A stretch of 64,000 nt of DNA from Nonomuraea angiospora (GTDB lineage Bacteria > Actinomycetota > Actinomycetes > Streptosporangiales > Streptosporangiaceae): contig NZ_JADBEK010000001.1 of NCBI RefSeq assembly GCF_014873145.1, positions 11,284,001-11,348,000 on the forward strand, written 5' to 3'. Numbering within the stretch: the stretch's first letter is position 1; every line of letters begins with the position of its first letter. A model generated the notes under the pieces. The model worked only from the letters and a program-made list of their open reading frames with translations, did no database searches and had not been told where the DNA came from. The position numbers and the translations under genes are program-made. Of this stretch, positions 29,347-37,850 are shown piece after piece.

Positions 29347-30711
29347 ATGAAGAAAAACAGGATCATCGCGGCGGCCCTGCTCGCCGCCACCTCCGCGCTC
29401 GCCGCCTGCTCCTCCGGCCAGCAGGCCGGCACCGCGAGCAACCCGAGCGGAAACGCCGTCGCCAGCAACTGCACGAACACGATCCCCAAGAAGAACCTGC
29501 CGGTCGTGACGATGTGGGGCTGGTACCCCAACATGCAACTCGTCGTCGACAACTTCAACAAGCAGAACGGTGAGGTGCAGGTCTGCTGGACCAACGTCGG
29601 CCAGGGCAGCGACGAGTACGACAAGTTCCAGACGGCCATCTCGGCGGGAACCGGGGCGCCCGACGTCATCATGATCGAGATGGACCGGATCCCGACCTTC
29701 CAGATCCAGAAGTCGCTCGTCGACATCAAGCAGTACGGTTATGACCGCGTCAAGGCCGACTACAGCGAGGGCGCGTGGAAGGACGTCTCCGTCGGTCAGG
29801 CGGTCTATGGCGTGCCGGTCGACGGTGGTCCGATGGCGATGATCTACCGGAAGGACCTCTTCGAGAAGTACGACATCAAGCCGCCGAAGACCTGGGACGA
29901 GTACGAGCAGGCCGCGCAGAAGATGAAGGACGCGGGCGGCCCGCACTTCGGCGACTTCGCCGCGAACGTCTCAGCCCTCACGATGGCACTGCAGATACAG
30001 AAGGGCGCGTCTCCGTTCGCCTACGACCCGGCGCAGCCGGAAAAGGTCGGCGTCAAGCTGAACGACCAGGGCTCCAAGGACGTGCTCGACTACTGGGCGC
30101 GCCTGGCGAAGAAGGGGCTGGTCGGGACACAGGACCAGTTCACCCCCGAGTACATCTCCGGCGTCATCAACGGTAAATACGCCACGTACATCTCGGCGGC
30201 GTGGGCGCCCGGCTACCTCACCGGTGCCGGTGTCGGCAAGGGCGAGGACACCGGCAAGTTCGCGGTGGCGCCGCTCCCGCAGTGGGATCCCGCCAACCCG
30301 GTGCAGGTGAACTGGGGCGGGTCTGCCTTCTCCGTGACGAGCCAGGCGAAGAACCCCGAACTCGCGGCGAAGGTGGCGTACAGCCTGTACGCCGACAAGG
30401 AGTCGCTCACCGACGGCTGGACCAACCAGATCATCTTCCCGCTGAACCTCAAGGCGCTCAACTCCCCCGAGTTCGTGAACCTGAAGGTGGCGTTCTTCGA
30501 CGGCCAGCAGGCGAACAAGGAGGTCTACGTGCCCGCGGCGAACGCCTACAAGGGCATGACCTACAGCCCGTTCGGCCAGTACTACTTCGACGCCTTGACG
30601 AAGCAGGTCAGCGCACTCATCGAGGGCTCCGTCACCGGTGCGCAGGCCGCCGACCGGCTGCAGGAAGACGTGGTGAAGTACGCCAAAGAGCAAGGTTTCA
30701 CCGTTCAGTGA
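29347..30711 (+). CDS. Sugar ABC transporter extracellular solute-binding lipoprotein
   Basis: 454 residues. Lipoprotein signal peptide with lipobox LAAC (ALLAATSALAACSSG). Family 1 solute-binding fold: VVTMWGWYPNMQLVVDNFNK, GTGAPDVIMIEMDRIPTFQI, YGVPVDGGPMAMIYRKDLFE, KPPKTWDEYEQAAQKMKDAG. It captures an oligosaccharide at the cell surface for the two permeases that follow. No ATPase gene is in the unit, so energy probably comes from a shared MsiK-type ATPase encoded elsewhere, as is usual in actinomycetes. Confidence 0.9.
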   Translation: MKKNRIIAAALLAATSALAACSSGQQAGTASNPSGNAVASNCTNTIPKKNLPVVTMWGWYPNMQLVVDNFNKQNGEVQVCWTNVGQGSDEYDKFQTAISAGTGAPDVIMIEMDRIPTFQIQKSLVDIKQYGYDRVKADYSEGAWKDVSVGQAVYGVPVDGGPMAMIYRKDLFEKYDIKPPKTWDEYEQAAQKMKDAGGPHFGDFAANVSALTMALQIQKGASPFAYDPAQPEKVGVKLNDQGSKDVLDYWARLAKKGLVGTQDQFTPEYISGVINGKYATYISAAWAPGYLTGAGVGKGEDTGKFAVAPLPQWDPANPVQVNWGGSAFSVTSQAKNPELAAKVAYSLYADKESLTDGWTNQIIFPLNLKALNSPEFVNLKVAFFDGQQANKEVYVPAANAYKGMTYSPFGQYYFDALTKQVSALIEGSVTGAQAADRLQEDVVKYAKEQGFTVQ

Positions 30712-30789
30712 CGAGCAGGGTGGGGCCGCGCCGTCTGAGGCCGGCCGGCCCGCCCGCTGTTTCCCCGCATCGACTTCCCGGAGCCCAAG

Positions 30790-31731
30790 ATGTCCCTCCT
30801 GCTAGAAGAGGGTGTGTCCAGCACCCAAGAGAAGACACACAAGATCCGCGGTAAGGTGCGCCTCCGTGAGCATCTGATGGGGTGGCTCTTCGTCGGGCCA
30901 TTCGGGATCGTCTTCCTGGCGTTGCTCATCGCGCCGCTCGGGTACGCGCTGTATCTGAGTCTTTTCCAGAAGAAGCTGATCGGCGGCACCAGCTTCGTCT
31001 TTCTCGACAACTACGTGAAGGCGTTCACCGACCCCAGCTTCCTCTCGGGGTCGTGGTTCGTCATCCGCTTCTCGCTGGTGTCCATCCCGCTGCAGATCAT
31101 CGTCGCGCTCGCGATGGCGTTGATCCTGGACGCCGTGACCTCCCTGTTCACCCGCTTCTCGCGTCTCATGATCTTCCTTCCCTACGCGATTCCCACAGTC
31201 ATCGGGGCGGTCATGTGGGGATTCCTCTACAGCAAGAGTTTCGGGCCGCTCACCGACGTCTTCGGCTGGTTCGGCACCACGCCGCCTGATTTCCTGAGCA
31301 CCAACCTGATCTTCTACGGCCTGGTCAACGTCGTCACCTGGCAGTGGGCCGGTTACTACATGATCATCCTGTACGCGGCGCTCCAGGGCATCGACCCGGC
31401 GCTCTACGAGGCCGCCCGCATGGACGGCGCCGGCAAGTGGCAGATCGCGCTGCGGATCAAGATCCCGTTGATCACCCCCGCGCTGGTCCTGATCCTGGTC
31501 TTCTCGCTCATCGGCACCTTGCAGTTCTTCAACGAACCGCAAATCCTGCGCTCCCTCGCGGCCGGCACGATCGGTCCTGACTTCACCCCCAACATGTACG
31601 CGTACCAGCAGGCGTTCGCACTCGCGAACTTCAACTACGGATCGGCGATCTCCTTCGCTCTCGGCGGGATCGTGTTCGTCGGCGTCTACGTCTTCCTGTT
31701 CTTCACTCGCAAGCGGAGGAGCTTTCTGTGA
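30790..31731 (+). CDS. Sugar ABC transporter permease (MalF/UgpA type)
   Basis: 313 residues with six membrane segments (first: LFVGPFGIVFLALLIAPLGY; last: SFALGGIVFVGVYVFLFF). The EAA loop facing the ATPase reads YEAARMDGAGKWQIALRIKI-P. Ribosome site GGAG before ATG 30790. It overlaps the next permease gene by one base, and together they form the heterodimeric channel. Confidence 0.9.
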   Translation: MSLLLEEGVSSTQEKTHKIRGKVRLREHLMGWLFVGPFGIVFLALLIAPLGYALYLSLFQKKLIGGTSFVFLDNYVKAFTDPSFLSGSWFVIRFSLVSIPLQIIVALAMALILDAVTSLFTRFSRLMIFLPYAIPTVIGAVMWGFLYSKSFGPLTDVFGWFGTTPPDFLSTNLIFYGLVNVVTWQWAGYYMIILYAALQGIDPALYEAARMDGAGKWQIALRIKIPLITPALVLILVFSLIGTLQFFNEPQILRSLAAGTIGPDFTPNMYAYQQAFALANFNYGSAISFALGGIVFVGVYVFLFFTRKRRSFL

Positions 31732-32612
31732 TGAGTGACCGCTCCCTGGCGGGCGCCCGCCGCCGGCCGTCACGCCACCTCCCGCTGCAGGTGCTCCTCG
31801 GCTTTCTGGTCGTGTATTTCCTGGTGCCGTTCTGGTGGGTCATCGTGAACAGCTCCAAGGACGCCCCCGGACTGTTCGGGGGCGGCAACACGTTGTGGTT
31901 CGCCGACCACGTCGACTATCTCGGCAACCTGCGGCAGTTGTTCACCTACGACAATGGCATCTACGGCAGGTGGATCCTCAACTCCACCCTGTACGCCATC
32001 GCGGGCGGGGCCGGGGCCACGATTTTGTCCGTCATGGCCGGCTACGGATTCGCCAAATACCGCTTCGCCGCCAGGCGTTTCTCCTTCGCCCTCGTGCTCG
32101 GCGCGTTGATGGTGCCCGCGACGGCCTTGGTGATTCCTACCTTCATGATGTTCTCGCAACTGGGGTTGACCAACACGATCTGGGCGGTGATCCTGCCCTC
32201 ACTGCTCAACCCGTTCGGCGTTTATCTGATGCACGTATATGCGCGTGACGCGGTCCCCGACGAGATCCTGGACGCGGCGCGGGCCGACGGGGCGGGGGAG
32301 ATCCGGACGTTCGTCCAGGTCGCCTTTCCGCTGATGCGGCCGGCGGTAGTCACGGTGCTGCTCCTGTCCGCCGTGGCCTCCTGGAACAACTACTTCCTGC
32401 CCCTCGCCATGCTCTCCGACAACCGTCTCTTCCCCGTCACCGTCGGGCTCGGCATGTGGCAGGGCATCGCCTCGGCCAACAACGCGGGCAGCACGTCCCT
32501 CTGGAGCCTCATCATCCTGGGCGCGCTCGTGTCGGTCATCCCGCTCGTCATCGCCTTCTTCACGCTCCAGCGACACTGGCGCGGCGGCCTGTCCGTCGGC
32601 GGCCTGAGATAG
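31731..32612 (+). CDS. Sugar ABC transporter permease (MalG/UgpE type)
   Basis: 293 residues from the ATG at 31731; the stop of the previous gene shares its A. Membrane helices include LLGFLVVYFLVPFWWVIVNS and LVLGALMVPATALVIPTFMM. The EAA motif is ILDAARADGAGEIRTFVQVA. The C-terminus ends FTLQRHWRGGLSVGGLR, with the QR..GGL pattern typical of MalG-type permeases. The unit ends here without an ATPase gene. Confidence 0.9.
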   Translation: MSDRSLAGARRRPSRHLPLQVLLGFLVVYFLVPFWWVIVNSSKDAPGLFGGGNTLWFADHVDYLGNLRQLFTYDNGIYGRWILNSTLYAIAGGAGATILSVMAGYGFAKYRFAARRFSFALVLGALMVPATALVIPTFMMFSQLGLTNTIWAVILPSLLNPFGVYLMHVYARDAVPDEILDAARADGAGEIRTFVQVAFPLMRPAVVTVLLLSAVASWNNYFLPLAMLSDNRLFPVTVGLGMWQGIASANNAGSTSLWSLIILGALVSVIPLVIAFFTLQRHWRGGLSVGGLR

Positions 32613-32616
32613 GGCC

Positions 32617-32985
32617 TCAGAACAGGGATGGCTCGTAGACCAGGTGTCCGGTGACCTGGGGTGCGGCACGAGTTCGAGGCGGAGCCCGGGCAGCCCGTCC
32701 GCGTGCAGCGGGCGGGCCCAGGATGAGGACGTTCCAGCCGTGCAGCCGGTGCGGGTCGATGTGGTGCACCTGGAGGGCGACGGCCGCCCCTGAGGCGAAG
32801 GACGTCCCGTCGGCGAGGTCGGCGAGGTCGGCGTGGGCGGCGTGCAGTGACCGCAGGGTCACCGTGTGGGGCGCACCGCGTAGCCGACGGGGAGCAGCGT
32901 GTCGTCGAAGGTGATCCGGCCCGAGCCGCGCTGCCCGATCAGGCGCAGGCATTCCGCGCGGCCGAGGTCCTCGCGCTCCGGGCTA
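32617..32985 (-). pseudogene. Pyridoxamine 5'-phosphate oxidase-like (FMN split-barrel) remnant
   Basis: On the minus strand, EREDLGRAECLRLIGQRGSG RITFDDTLLPVGYAV runs into a stop near 32880; the next frame continues TVTLRSLHAAHADLADLADG TSFASGAAVALQVHHIDPHR then LHGWNVLILGP, after which the sequence becomes Ala/Arg-rich and loses family character. This order (C-L-x-L, G-R-I, V-A-x-Q-V-x-x-I-D, G-W-x-V-x-V-x-G) is typical of actinobacterial PNPOx-like proteins. At least two frameshifts. Confidence 0.6.
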
Positions 32986-33040
32986 TCAGCGCATCAGCGG
33001 TGAACCGGCCGGAGCCGGCCTTCGGATACCGCCCAGCACC

Positions 33041-33301
33041 GTGCGCGACATCCTCAAAAGAGCCGGGCTCGATTCCGCGCCACGTCGCACCGGACCGAGT
33101 TGGAGTCAGTTCCTCAAAGCGCGGGCCAAGGGCATCTGGGCGGGTGACCTGTTCCACGTCGACGCTGTTCTCCTCAAGCGGCTCTACGTTCTGTTCGTCA
33201 TCGAGGACGCCATCCGCGTAGTTCACGGCGCGGGCGGCCGCCGTACCACTAACCGGATCCTTCGCTCGCGGCATGCGACCTCGTGTCGCACCTTGTCATA
33301 G
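33041..33301 (+). pseudogene. Integrase-core transposase fragment
   Basis: MRDILKRAGLDSAPRRTGPS WSQFLKARAKGIWAGDLFHV DAVLLKRLYVLFVIEDAIRV is the middle of an rve-type (IS3/IS481-like) transposase, with the first catalytic Asp in FHVDAVLLKR. After RVVH the family pattern is lost. Both ends are missing. The 47268-47560 remnant appears to belong to the same transposase family but to other segments of it. Confidence 0.6.
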
Positions 33302-33411
33302 CGGGCGGCGCAAAGCCCGCCGCGATCGCCGGAGCGCCGGTCGCGTATCCTCGCCACACGCGGCGATCCGTTCGTCGTCGCGGGCAGTGTCAGCTCCCAA
33401 TGCCTGTGAGC

Positions 33412-34605
33412 TCACCAGGTCACCCGTAGCGAGTTCAAGCCGAACACGACGCTGAAGGCCAGGTAGTCCACCTGCTCGTACTGGTCGGCCAGGGCGAGGG
33501 CGGGGAACCGCTTGAGCAGCGCGGGGAAGGCGAGGCGCATCTCCATCCGCGCCAGCGGCGCCCCGAGACAGTGGTGCACGCCGTGGCCGAACGCGACATG
33601 ACCGGCGGCTTCCCGGGTGACGTCGAGCCGGTCCGGGTCGCCGATGAAGGCAGGGTCGCGGTTGGCGGCGGGAAGCGAACAGATCACCAGCGCGCCCGCG
33701 GGGATGACCTGCCCGGCGATCTCCACTTCGGTCGTGGTGGTGCGGGGCGGAGGCGACTGCGAGATGGACAGCCACCGCAGCAGCTCCTCGACGGCGGGCT
33801 CGATCCGCGCCGGGTCCTCGCGGATCATCGCCATCTGGTCCGGGTGCCGCAGCAGGGCCAGGGTGCCCAGGCCGAGCATGTGCGCGGTGGTCTCGTGCCC
33901 GGCCAGCAGCAACTGCCCGGCGACACCGGTCAGCTCGTCGGCGCTGAGATCGTCGCCGTGCTCACGCACCAGCATGCCCAGCAGGTCCTGGCCGGGGTCG
34001 GCCTGCGCGCGGGCGACCAGGCCGGCCATGTAGGCGCGATCCTCCCTCCGCACCGCGTTCAGTTCCTCAGGTGACAAGGAGGTGCCCAGCAGGCGCGTAG
34101 AGCGATCCTGGAACTCGGCGCGGTCGGCGTAGGGCACGCCCAGCAACTCGCAGATCACCAGGGACGGCACCGGCAGGGCGAAGTGCGCCATCAGATCGGC
34201 CGGCTTGCCCGCCCGTTCCAGGTCGTCCAGGGCTGTCTGGACAATCTCGGCGATCCGCGGTTCGAGCCTGCGCATCCGCCGTACCGTGAACTCCGGAGTG
34301 AGCAGCCGGCGCAGCCGGGTGTGCTCGGGCGGATCAACCCCGATCAGTTGCCCGGCGCGCAGCCTGGCCACCTCGTCGGGGTCCAACGCGCCGGTTCCGC
34401 GGAGCGGGGTCAGGGCGCTGCTGAACTGGACCGGATCCGACAGCACCCGGCGGACGTCCTCGTGGCGGCAGACCAGGTACGCGGGCAGGCCCCAGGGCGT
34501 CTCCACCTGGACCACGCCCTCGCCGTCGCGGGCCCGGGACAGTTCCTCGGCCGGGTCGAATCCGTTCCGCCGCTGCTGCAACGGCAGTTCCTTCGCTTGC
34601 TCCAT
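33412..34605 (-). CDS. Cytochrome P450
   Basis: 397 residues from the ATG at 34605, behind GGACGG; longer starts add no P450 homology. I-helix oxygen motif LLAGHETTAHML, K-helix ExxR in EELLRW, and heme loop FGHGVHHCLGAPLARME with Cys346 as the axial ligand. This is a soluble CYP105/107-like bacterial monooxygenase that needs external ferredoxin and reductase; none is encoded beside it. The substrate is unknown. Its neighbours are remnants, so it appears to be a solitary P450 rather than part of a biosynthetic cluster. Confidence 0.9.
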   Translation of the reverse strand: MEQAKELPLQQRRNGFDPAEELSRARDGEGVVQVETPWGLPAYLVCRHEDVRRVLSDPVQFSSALTPLRGTGALDPDEVARLRAGQLIGVDPPEHTRLRRLLTPEFTVRRMRRLEPRIAEIVQTALDDLERAGKPADLMAHFALPVPSLVICELLGVPYADRAEFQDRSTRLLGTSLSPEELNAVRREDRAYMAGLVARAQADPGQDLLGMLVREHGDDLSADELTGVAGQLLLAGHETTAHMLGLGTLALLRHPDQMAMIREDPARIEPAVEELLRWLSISQSPPPRTTTTEVEIAGQVIPAGALVICSLPAANRDPAFIGDPDRLDVTREAAGHVAFGHGVHHCLGAPLARMEMRLAFPALLKRFPALALADQYEQVDYLAFSVVFGLNSLRVTW

Positions 34606-34634
34606 CGTCCGTCCATCCGTTCTGTGATTGATTC

Positions 34635-34790
34635 TCAACGTCTTCGCGCGGTGTGAGCTGAGGCCCCTGCCGCCCATGGCCGGAGCCTGTCCGGGTTACG
34701 GACCGCCCGGATCCGCGTGATCCGTTCCCTCGCGATCTCGAACGCGTACACCGTCGCGATCACACCCCCGCGCGGCGCCACCAAACCGGG
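34635..34790 (-). pseudogene. C-terminal fragment of a SigJ-like ECF sigma factor
   Basis: The frame GVIATVYAFEIARERITRIR AVRNPDRLRPWAAG to the stop at 34635-34637 matches the C-terminal SnoaL-like end of SigJ-type sigma factors (pattern VYAFEVAGDRI..IWAVRNPDKLRPW). Upstream in this strand the match ends at about 34790. A separate piece of a similar gene lies at 36925-37035 on the opposite strand. From 34791 to 35302 I see no gene on either strand. Confidence 0.5.
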
Positions 34791-35302
34791 CCGGCCGTCG
34801 ACCGTCCGCTTCGCCGACCGCGAACCGTCCAGCCGCCCGGCGGGTGGCCGACGCGGTCACCCGCTGATCCACTCGTTGCGGCTGGGCAGCGGCTCGGGAA
34901 CCCGCTTCGCCCACGTAGCGCTCCCCGCCGGGGGCGGGCTGTCCGGACATCGGGCCGTGGTGGAGCAGGAATCGGTCACCCCTGGCCTCGTCAGCCGGGC
35001 CGAACGCCGCACCCAACGCCGCGGACTGCGGCCCTGGCAGCCTCCTGTGCAGGTGCAGCACGGGAGCGAGCACCACGCGTGCGTCACGGCCATGTCTGGC
35101 CATGCTGCCCATGGCCGCTCCATGAGGAGGTACGGGGTAGTGCTCATATCGGGTTGACGAATGAGCACCCGCTGGAGGGACAGCCTCGTGCAGATGAGTT
35201 CGGAGGCGACGGCGGTGATGTCCGCGGGCTGAGCCGTGTCACACGCTGCGGTGGTCGCTCGTCCTAGCACCAGAGCGAACAAGCACACGAAAGGGACACG
35301 AC

Positions 35303-35710
35303 ATGATGAACGGCTACAGCAGGCCGGCCAGGATCTTCGTCCAGGCGGCCGTGGTGGTCGGCGCGCTGACGATGCTGGTCTTCGGCGTGTGGATGCGCAT
35401 CGACCCGGCGGGCTTCGCGGTCTTCGCCCGGTTCCCCAATCACGTGCACTTCCTGCACGACGCCGGGGTCTTCCAGATCGGCATCGGGCTGATGATGCTG
35501 AGCGCGCTGGTGTGGCATGACGTGCTGTCGATCGTGCTGGTCGGGTTCTTCGTCACCAACACGCTGCACGCGGTGAACCACGCGGCCGATCTGGACCTCG
35601 GCGGCAGCCCGGACAACTGGTGGCAGCTCGGTCTCGTCTCGCTGCTGGCGCTGGCCGGCCTCGTGGTGCACCGCAGGCAGCTCAGCCGCCGGTCACGGGC
35701 TCACGTGTAG
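35303..35710 (+). CDS. Small four-helix membrane protein (DUF4345-like)
   Basis: 135 residues with four hydrophobic helices: FVQAAVVVGALTMLVFGVWM, FQIGIGLMMLSALVW, VLSIVLVGFFVTNTLHAVNH and QLGLVSLLALAGLVVHRRQL. The NHVHFLHDAG and NTLHAVNHAADLDLGG segments are conserved in a family of actinobacterial membrane proteins I know only as hypothetical or DUF4345-related. The 3' end overlaps the end of the opposite-strand cupredoxin remnant. Confidence 0.7.
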   Translation: MMNGYSRPARIFVQAAVVVGALTMLVFGVWMRIDPAGFAVFARFPNHVHFLHDAGVFQIGIGLMMLSALVWHDVLSIVLVGFFVTNTLHAVNHAADLDLGGSPDNWWQLGLVSLLALAGLVVHRRQLSRRSRAHV

Positions 35711-35880
35711 CCGGGTCAGGACCAGCCCGCTCCAGCGGAGCTCAACCTCGAAGACGCCGGGAATGTCCGTGTCGATGCTCAGCGTCGCCGGTCGCCCGAC
35801 GGCGAGCTGCGCCCCGCGGTCGTAGCCGTGCACGTCCAGCGTGTCGGCGAGGACGGCGGCGCCCCGCCGGCGGATCACGC
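35693..35880 (-). pseudogene. Cupredoxin-like domain, C-terminal fragment
   Basis: About 60 codons reading GERVIRRRGAAVLADTLDVH GYDRGAQLAVGRPATLSIDT DIPGVFEVELRWSGLVLTRL HVSP. The D-x-x-H-V-H-G-Y-D, F..D.PG.FEVEL and L..L.V pattern is the end of actinobacterial cupredoxin-like proteins (often beside CopD-type genes). The first half of the domain is absent: the upstream sequence is the 3' end of the epimerase gene. Confidence 0.5.
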
Positions 35881-36807
35881 GCTCGCCGGGCGCACGTGCC
35901 GCAGGCCGTCCCGGCAACTCGGATACTCCGGCCGCCAGCCCAGCTCCCGCTTGGCCTTCTCGTTGGACAGCCGGATCCGGGTGCCCGCCATGAGCGCGTA
36001 CATGTAGGGCGCCGGCCGCAGCAGCCAGCTCGGCACGGTGATCGGCGCCGGCGCCCCAGCCGCCTCCGCCACGGCGGCGACGAAGTCCGCGAACGTCACC
36101 GGGGTGTCGTCTACGACGTTGTACGCCTGCCCGGCCCGCCCACGGTCGAGGGCCGCGACCGTGGCCGCCGCCGCGTCGGCGATGTGGATGGGCGAGGTGA
36201 CCCCGGACGGCCTCGGCGCCGGCAGCATGCGCTTCGAGGCCATCGCCATCAGCCTGCGGGTGCCCGGCTCGGGGCCGTAGAAGAGCCCGTAGCGCAGCGC
36301 GATGCCGTCGACCCCAGGCGTGCCGAACGCCAGCCGCTCGTTGGCCCGCATCGAGCGCAGGTGCCGCTCGAAGGCGCCGCGGCCGGTCGGCGCGAACGGG
36401 TGGTCCTCGGTCAGCTCCGCCTCGCCGTGATCGCGGTAGCCGTAGCCGAGGAAGAACGACTGCGTGACGAACCGGTACGCGCCGACCAGCTCGGCCGCCC
36501 GCAGCAGGTTCGCCGTCCCCTGCTCGCGCAGGTCGTCGGTGGCGTGCAGGTCCCGGTGCCGCAGCGGCGTGCCGGTGATCGCGGTCGCCTGGTGGAGCAC
36601 CGCGTCGGCGCGGTGTCCGCGCAACGCGTCCAGCAGCCGCCGCTCGTCCATCACGTCGACCACCCGCGTCTCGACGCCGGCGTCCTCCAGCAGGCGCGCC
36701 TTGCCGGGGGAACGGGTCAGGCCAAGCACCGAATGGCCGGCGGCGAGCAGTCTCGGCACGAGTTCGCCGCCGAGGGTGCCCGTCGCTCCCGCGAGCACGA
36801 CCTTCAT
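35875..36807 (-). CDS. NAD-dependent epimerase/dehydratase family protein
   Basis: 310 residues from the ATG at 36807, behind GGAGA. N-terminal Rossmann motif VVLAGATGTLGGELVPRLLA; QATAITG in the substrate region; QSFFLGYGYRDHG in place of the classical YxxxK, and GLFYGP plus YNVVDD typical of extended SDRs. The family covers sugar-nucleotide epimerases and reductases; the degenerate active site prevents a specific call. It is flanked by remnants of sigma-factor and cupredoxin genes. Confidence 0.8.
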   Translation of the reverse strand: MKVVLAGATGTLGGELVPRLLAAGHSVLGLTRSPGKARLLEDAGVETRVVDVMDERRLLDALRGHRADAVLHQATAITGTPLRHRDLHATDDLREQGTANLLRAAELVGAYRFVTQSFFLGYGYRDHGEAELTEDHPFAPTGRGAFERHLRSMRANERLAFGTPGVDGIALRYGLFYGPEPGTRRLMAMASKRMLPAPRPSGVTSPIHIADAAAATVAALDRGRAGQAYNVVDDTPVTFADFVAAVAEAAGAPAPITVPSWLLRPAPYMYALMAGTRIRLSNEKAKRELGWRPEYPSCRDGLRHVRPASA

Positions 36808-36924
36808 GTGCGGTCTCCTTCTGGCTGGTGGTGTGTCATCGAGCACGTTCCCTTCTCGCGGCCACGGCCGGAGTGCCTGCCGCTCAACGATCAGACGCTG
36901 GAGCGCCGCGCACTGTGACACGGT

Positions 36925-37035
36925 GTGTCGCCGCGGTCGACCAGTTCCGCAAAGTGCGCAGGCTGCGTGCGGACTGCATCGGCCCGTGGCTGCCGGAACC
37001 GCTGTGGACCGAGGAGAGCGCCGACGGCCGGGAGG
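36925..37035 (+). pseudogene. Internal fragment of a SigJ-like ECF sigma factor
   Basis: AVDQFRKVRRLRADCIGPWL PEPLWTEESADG matches the segment joining sigma regions 2 and 4 in SigJ-type factors (usual form Y-V-G-P-W-L-P-E-P followed by acidic residues). Before and after it the frame loses similarity. This piece is from a more N-terminal part of the gene than the 34635-34790 fragment and lies on the opposite strand. Confidence 0.5.
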
Positions 37036-37079
37036 AGCGCTGTGGTCGTGCGGAGCCGGTCAGGCGACGCGGTGGCCGA

Positions 37080-37260
37080 CTACCTGAGGACAATCCTGGT
37101 CGCCTGAACCGGGACGAGCCGCTTGGAGCCCGCTACCGGAATGCGGGCGAGCGGCCCGCGTCGGCCCGCCCAGGTCACGACGGGCCGGGCGTTGGTGTTG
37201 AGAAGGGCGATGACCGACTCTTCGGTGACCAGGATGTCGTGTGAATCTCGGGCGTCGGTG
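37080..37260 (-). pseudogene. Unassigned C-terminal fragment
   Basis: A minus-strand frame ending in TAG reads DSHDILVTEESVIALLNTNA RPVVTWAGRRGPLARIPVAG SKRLVPVQATRIVLR. Codon use and composition look like genuine coding sequence, but no start is available and I do not recognise the family. It lies between the sigma-factor fragment and the AhpD-like gene. Confidence 0.35.
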
Positions 37261-37321
37261 TCCCCTCGGGGTGGGCTCGTTCGTCGTTGGGGTGACAGCG
37301 AACACGGCAGAGGAGATCATC

Positions 37322-37798
37322 ATGGAAGCGCGACTCAACACCTCCGAGAACCCGGTCACGAGCAAGCTGGCGAAGTACATCATCTCCGCGAGCAAGGTCG
37401 TGCACGACTCCGCTTTGCCCGCGGTGACGCAGGAGTTGGTGGCCTTGCGTGTGAGCCAGATCAACGGCTGCGCCGCCTGCGTCGACATGCACACCAAGGA
37501 CGCCGCGCACGCGGGGGAAACGTCGGTGCGGCTCAACCTGGTCGCGGTGTGGCGGGAGGCGACGGTCTTCACCGAGGCCGAGCGGGCCGCCCTGGAGCTG
37601 GCCGAGCAGGGCACGCGCATCGCGGACGCGGCCGGAGGTGTCCCCGACGAGGTCTGGGCGAACGCCGCCAAGCACTACGACGAGGCCCAACTCGGCGCCC
37701 TGCTGTCCCACATCGCCCTCATGAACACCTGGAACCGTCTGAACGTCATCACCCAGCAGCCCCCCATGGCTGACTACCAGCCGGGACAGTGGGGATAG
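37322..37798 (+). CDS. Carboxymuconolactone decarboxylase (AhpD-like) family protein
   Basis: 158 residues from the ATG at 37322, behind GCAGAGGAGATC. The AhpD core is clear: LVALRVSQINGCAACVDMHT with redox Cys50 and Cys53 and His57 (E..x..CxxC..xxH pattern), then FTEAERAALELAE. Members are alkylhydroperoxidase-type or lactone decarboxylases. Located 52 bp upstream of the second flavoprotein monooxygenase and on the same strand, so likely cotranscribed with it. Confidence 0.85.
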   Translation: MEARLNTSENPVTSKLAKYIISASKVVHDSALPAVTQELVALRVSQINGCAACVDMHTKDAAHAGETSVRLNLVAVWREATVFTEAERAALELAEQGTRIADAAGGVPDEVWANAAKHYDEAQLGALLSHIALMNTWNRLNVITQQPPMADYQPGQWG

Positions 37799-37850
37799 CG
37801 GGCCGGGTGGGTGGTTGGGGTTCCTACGCGCACCTCTGAGGAGGGAGATC

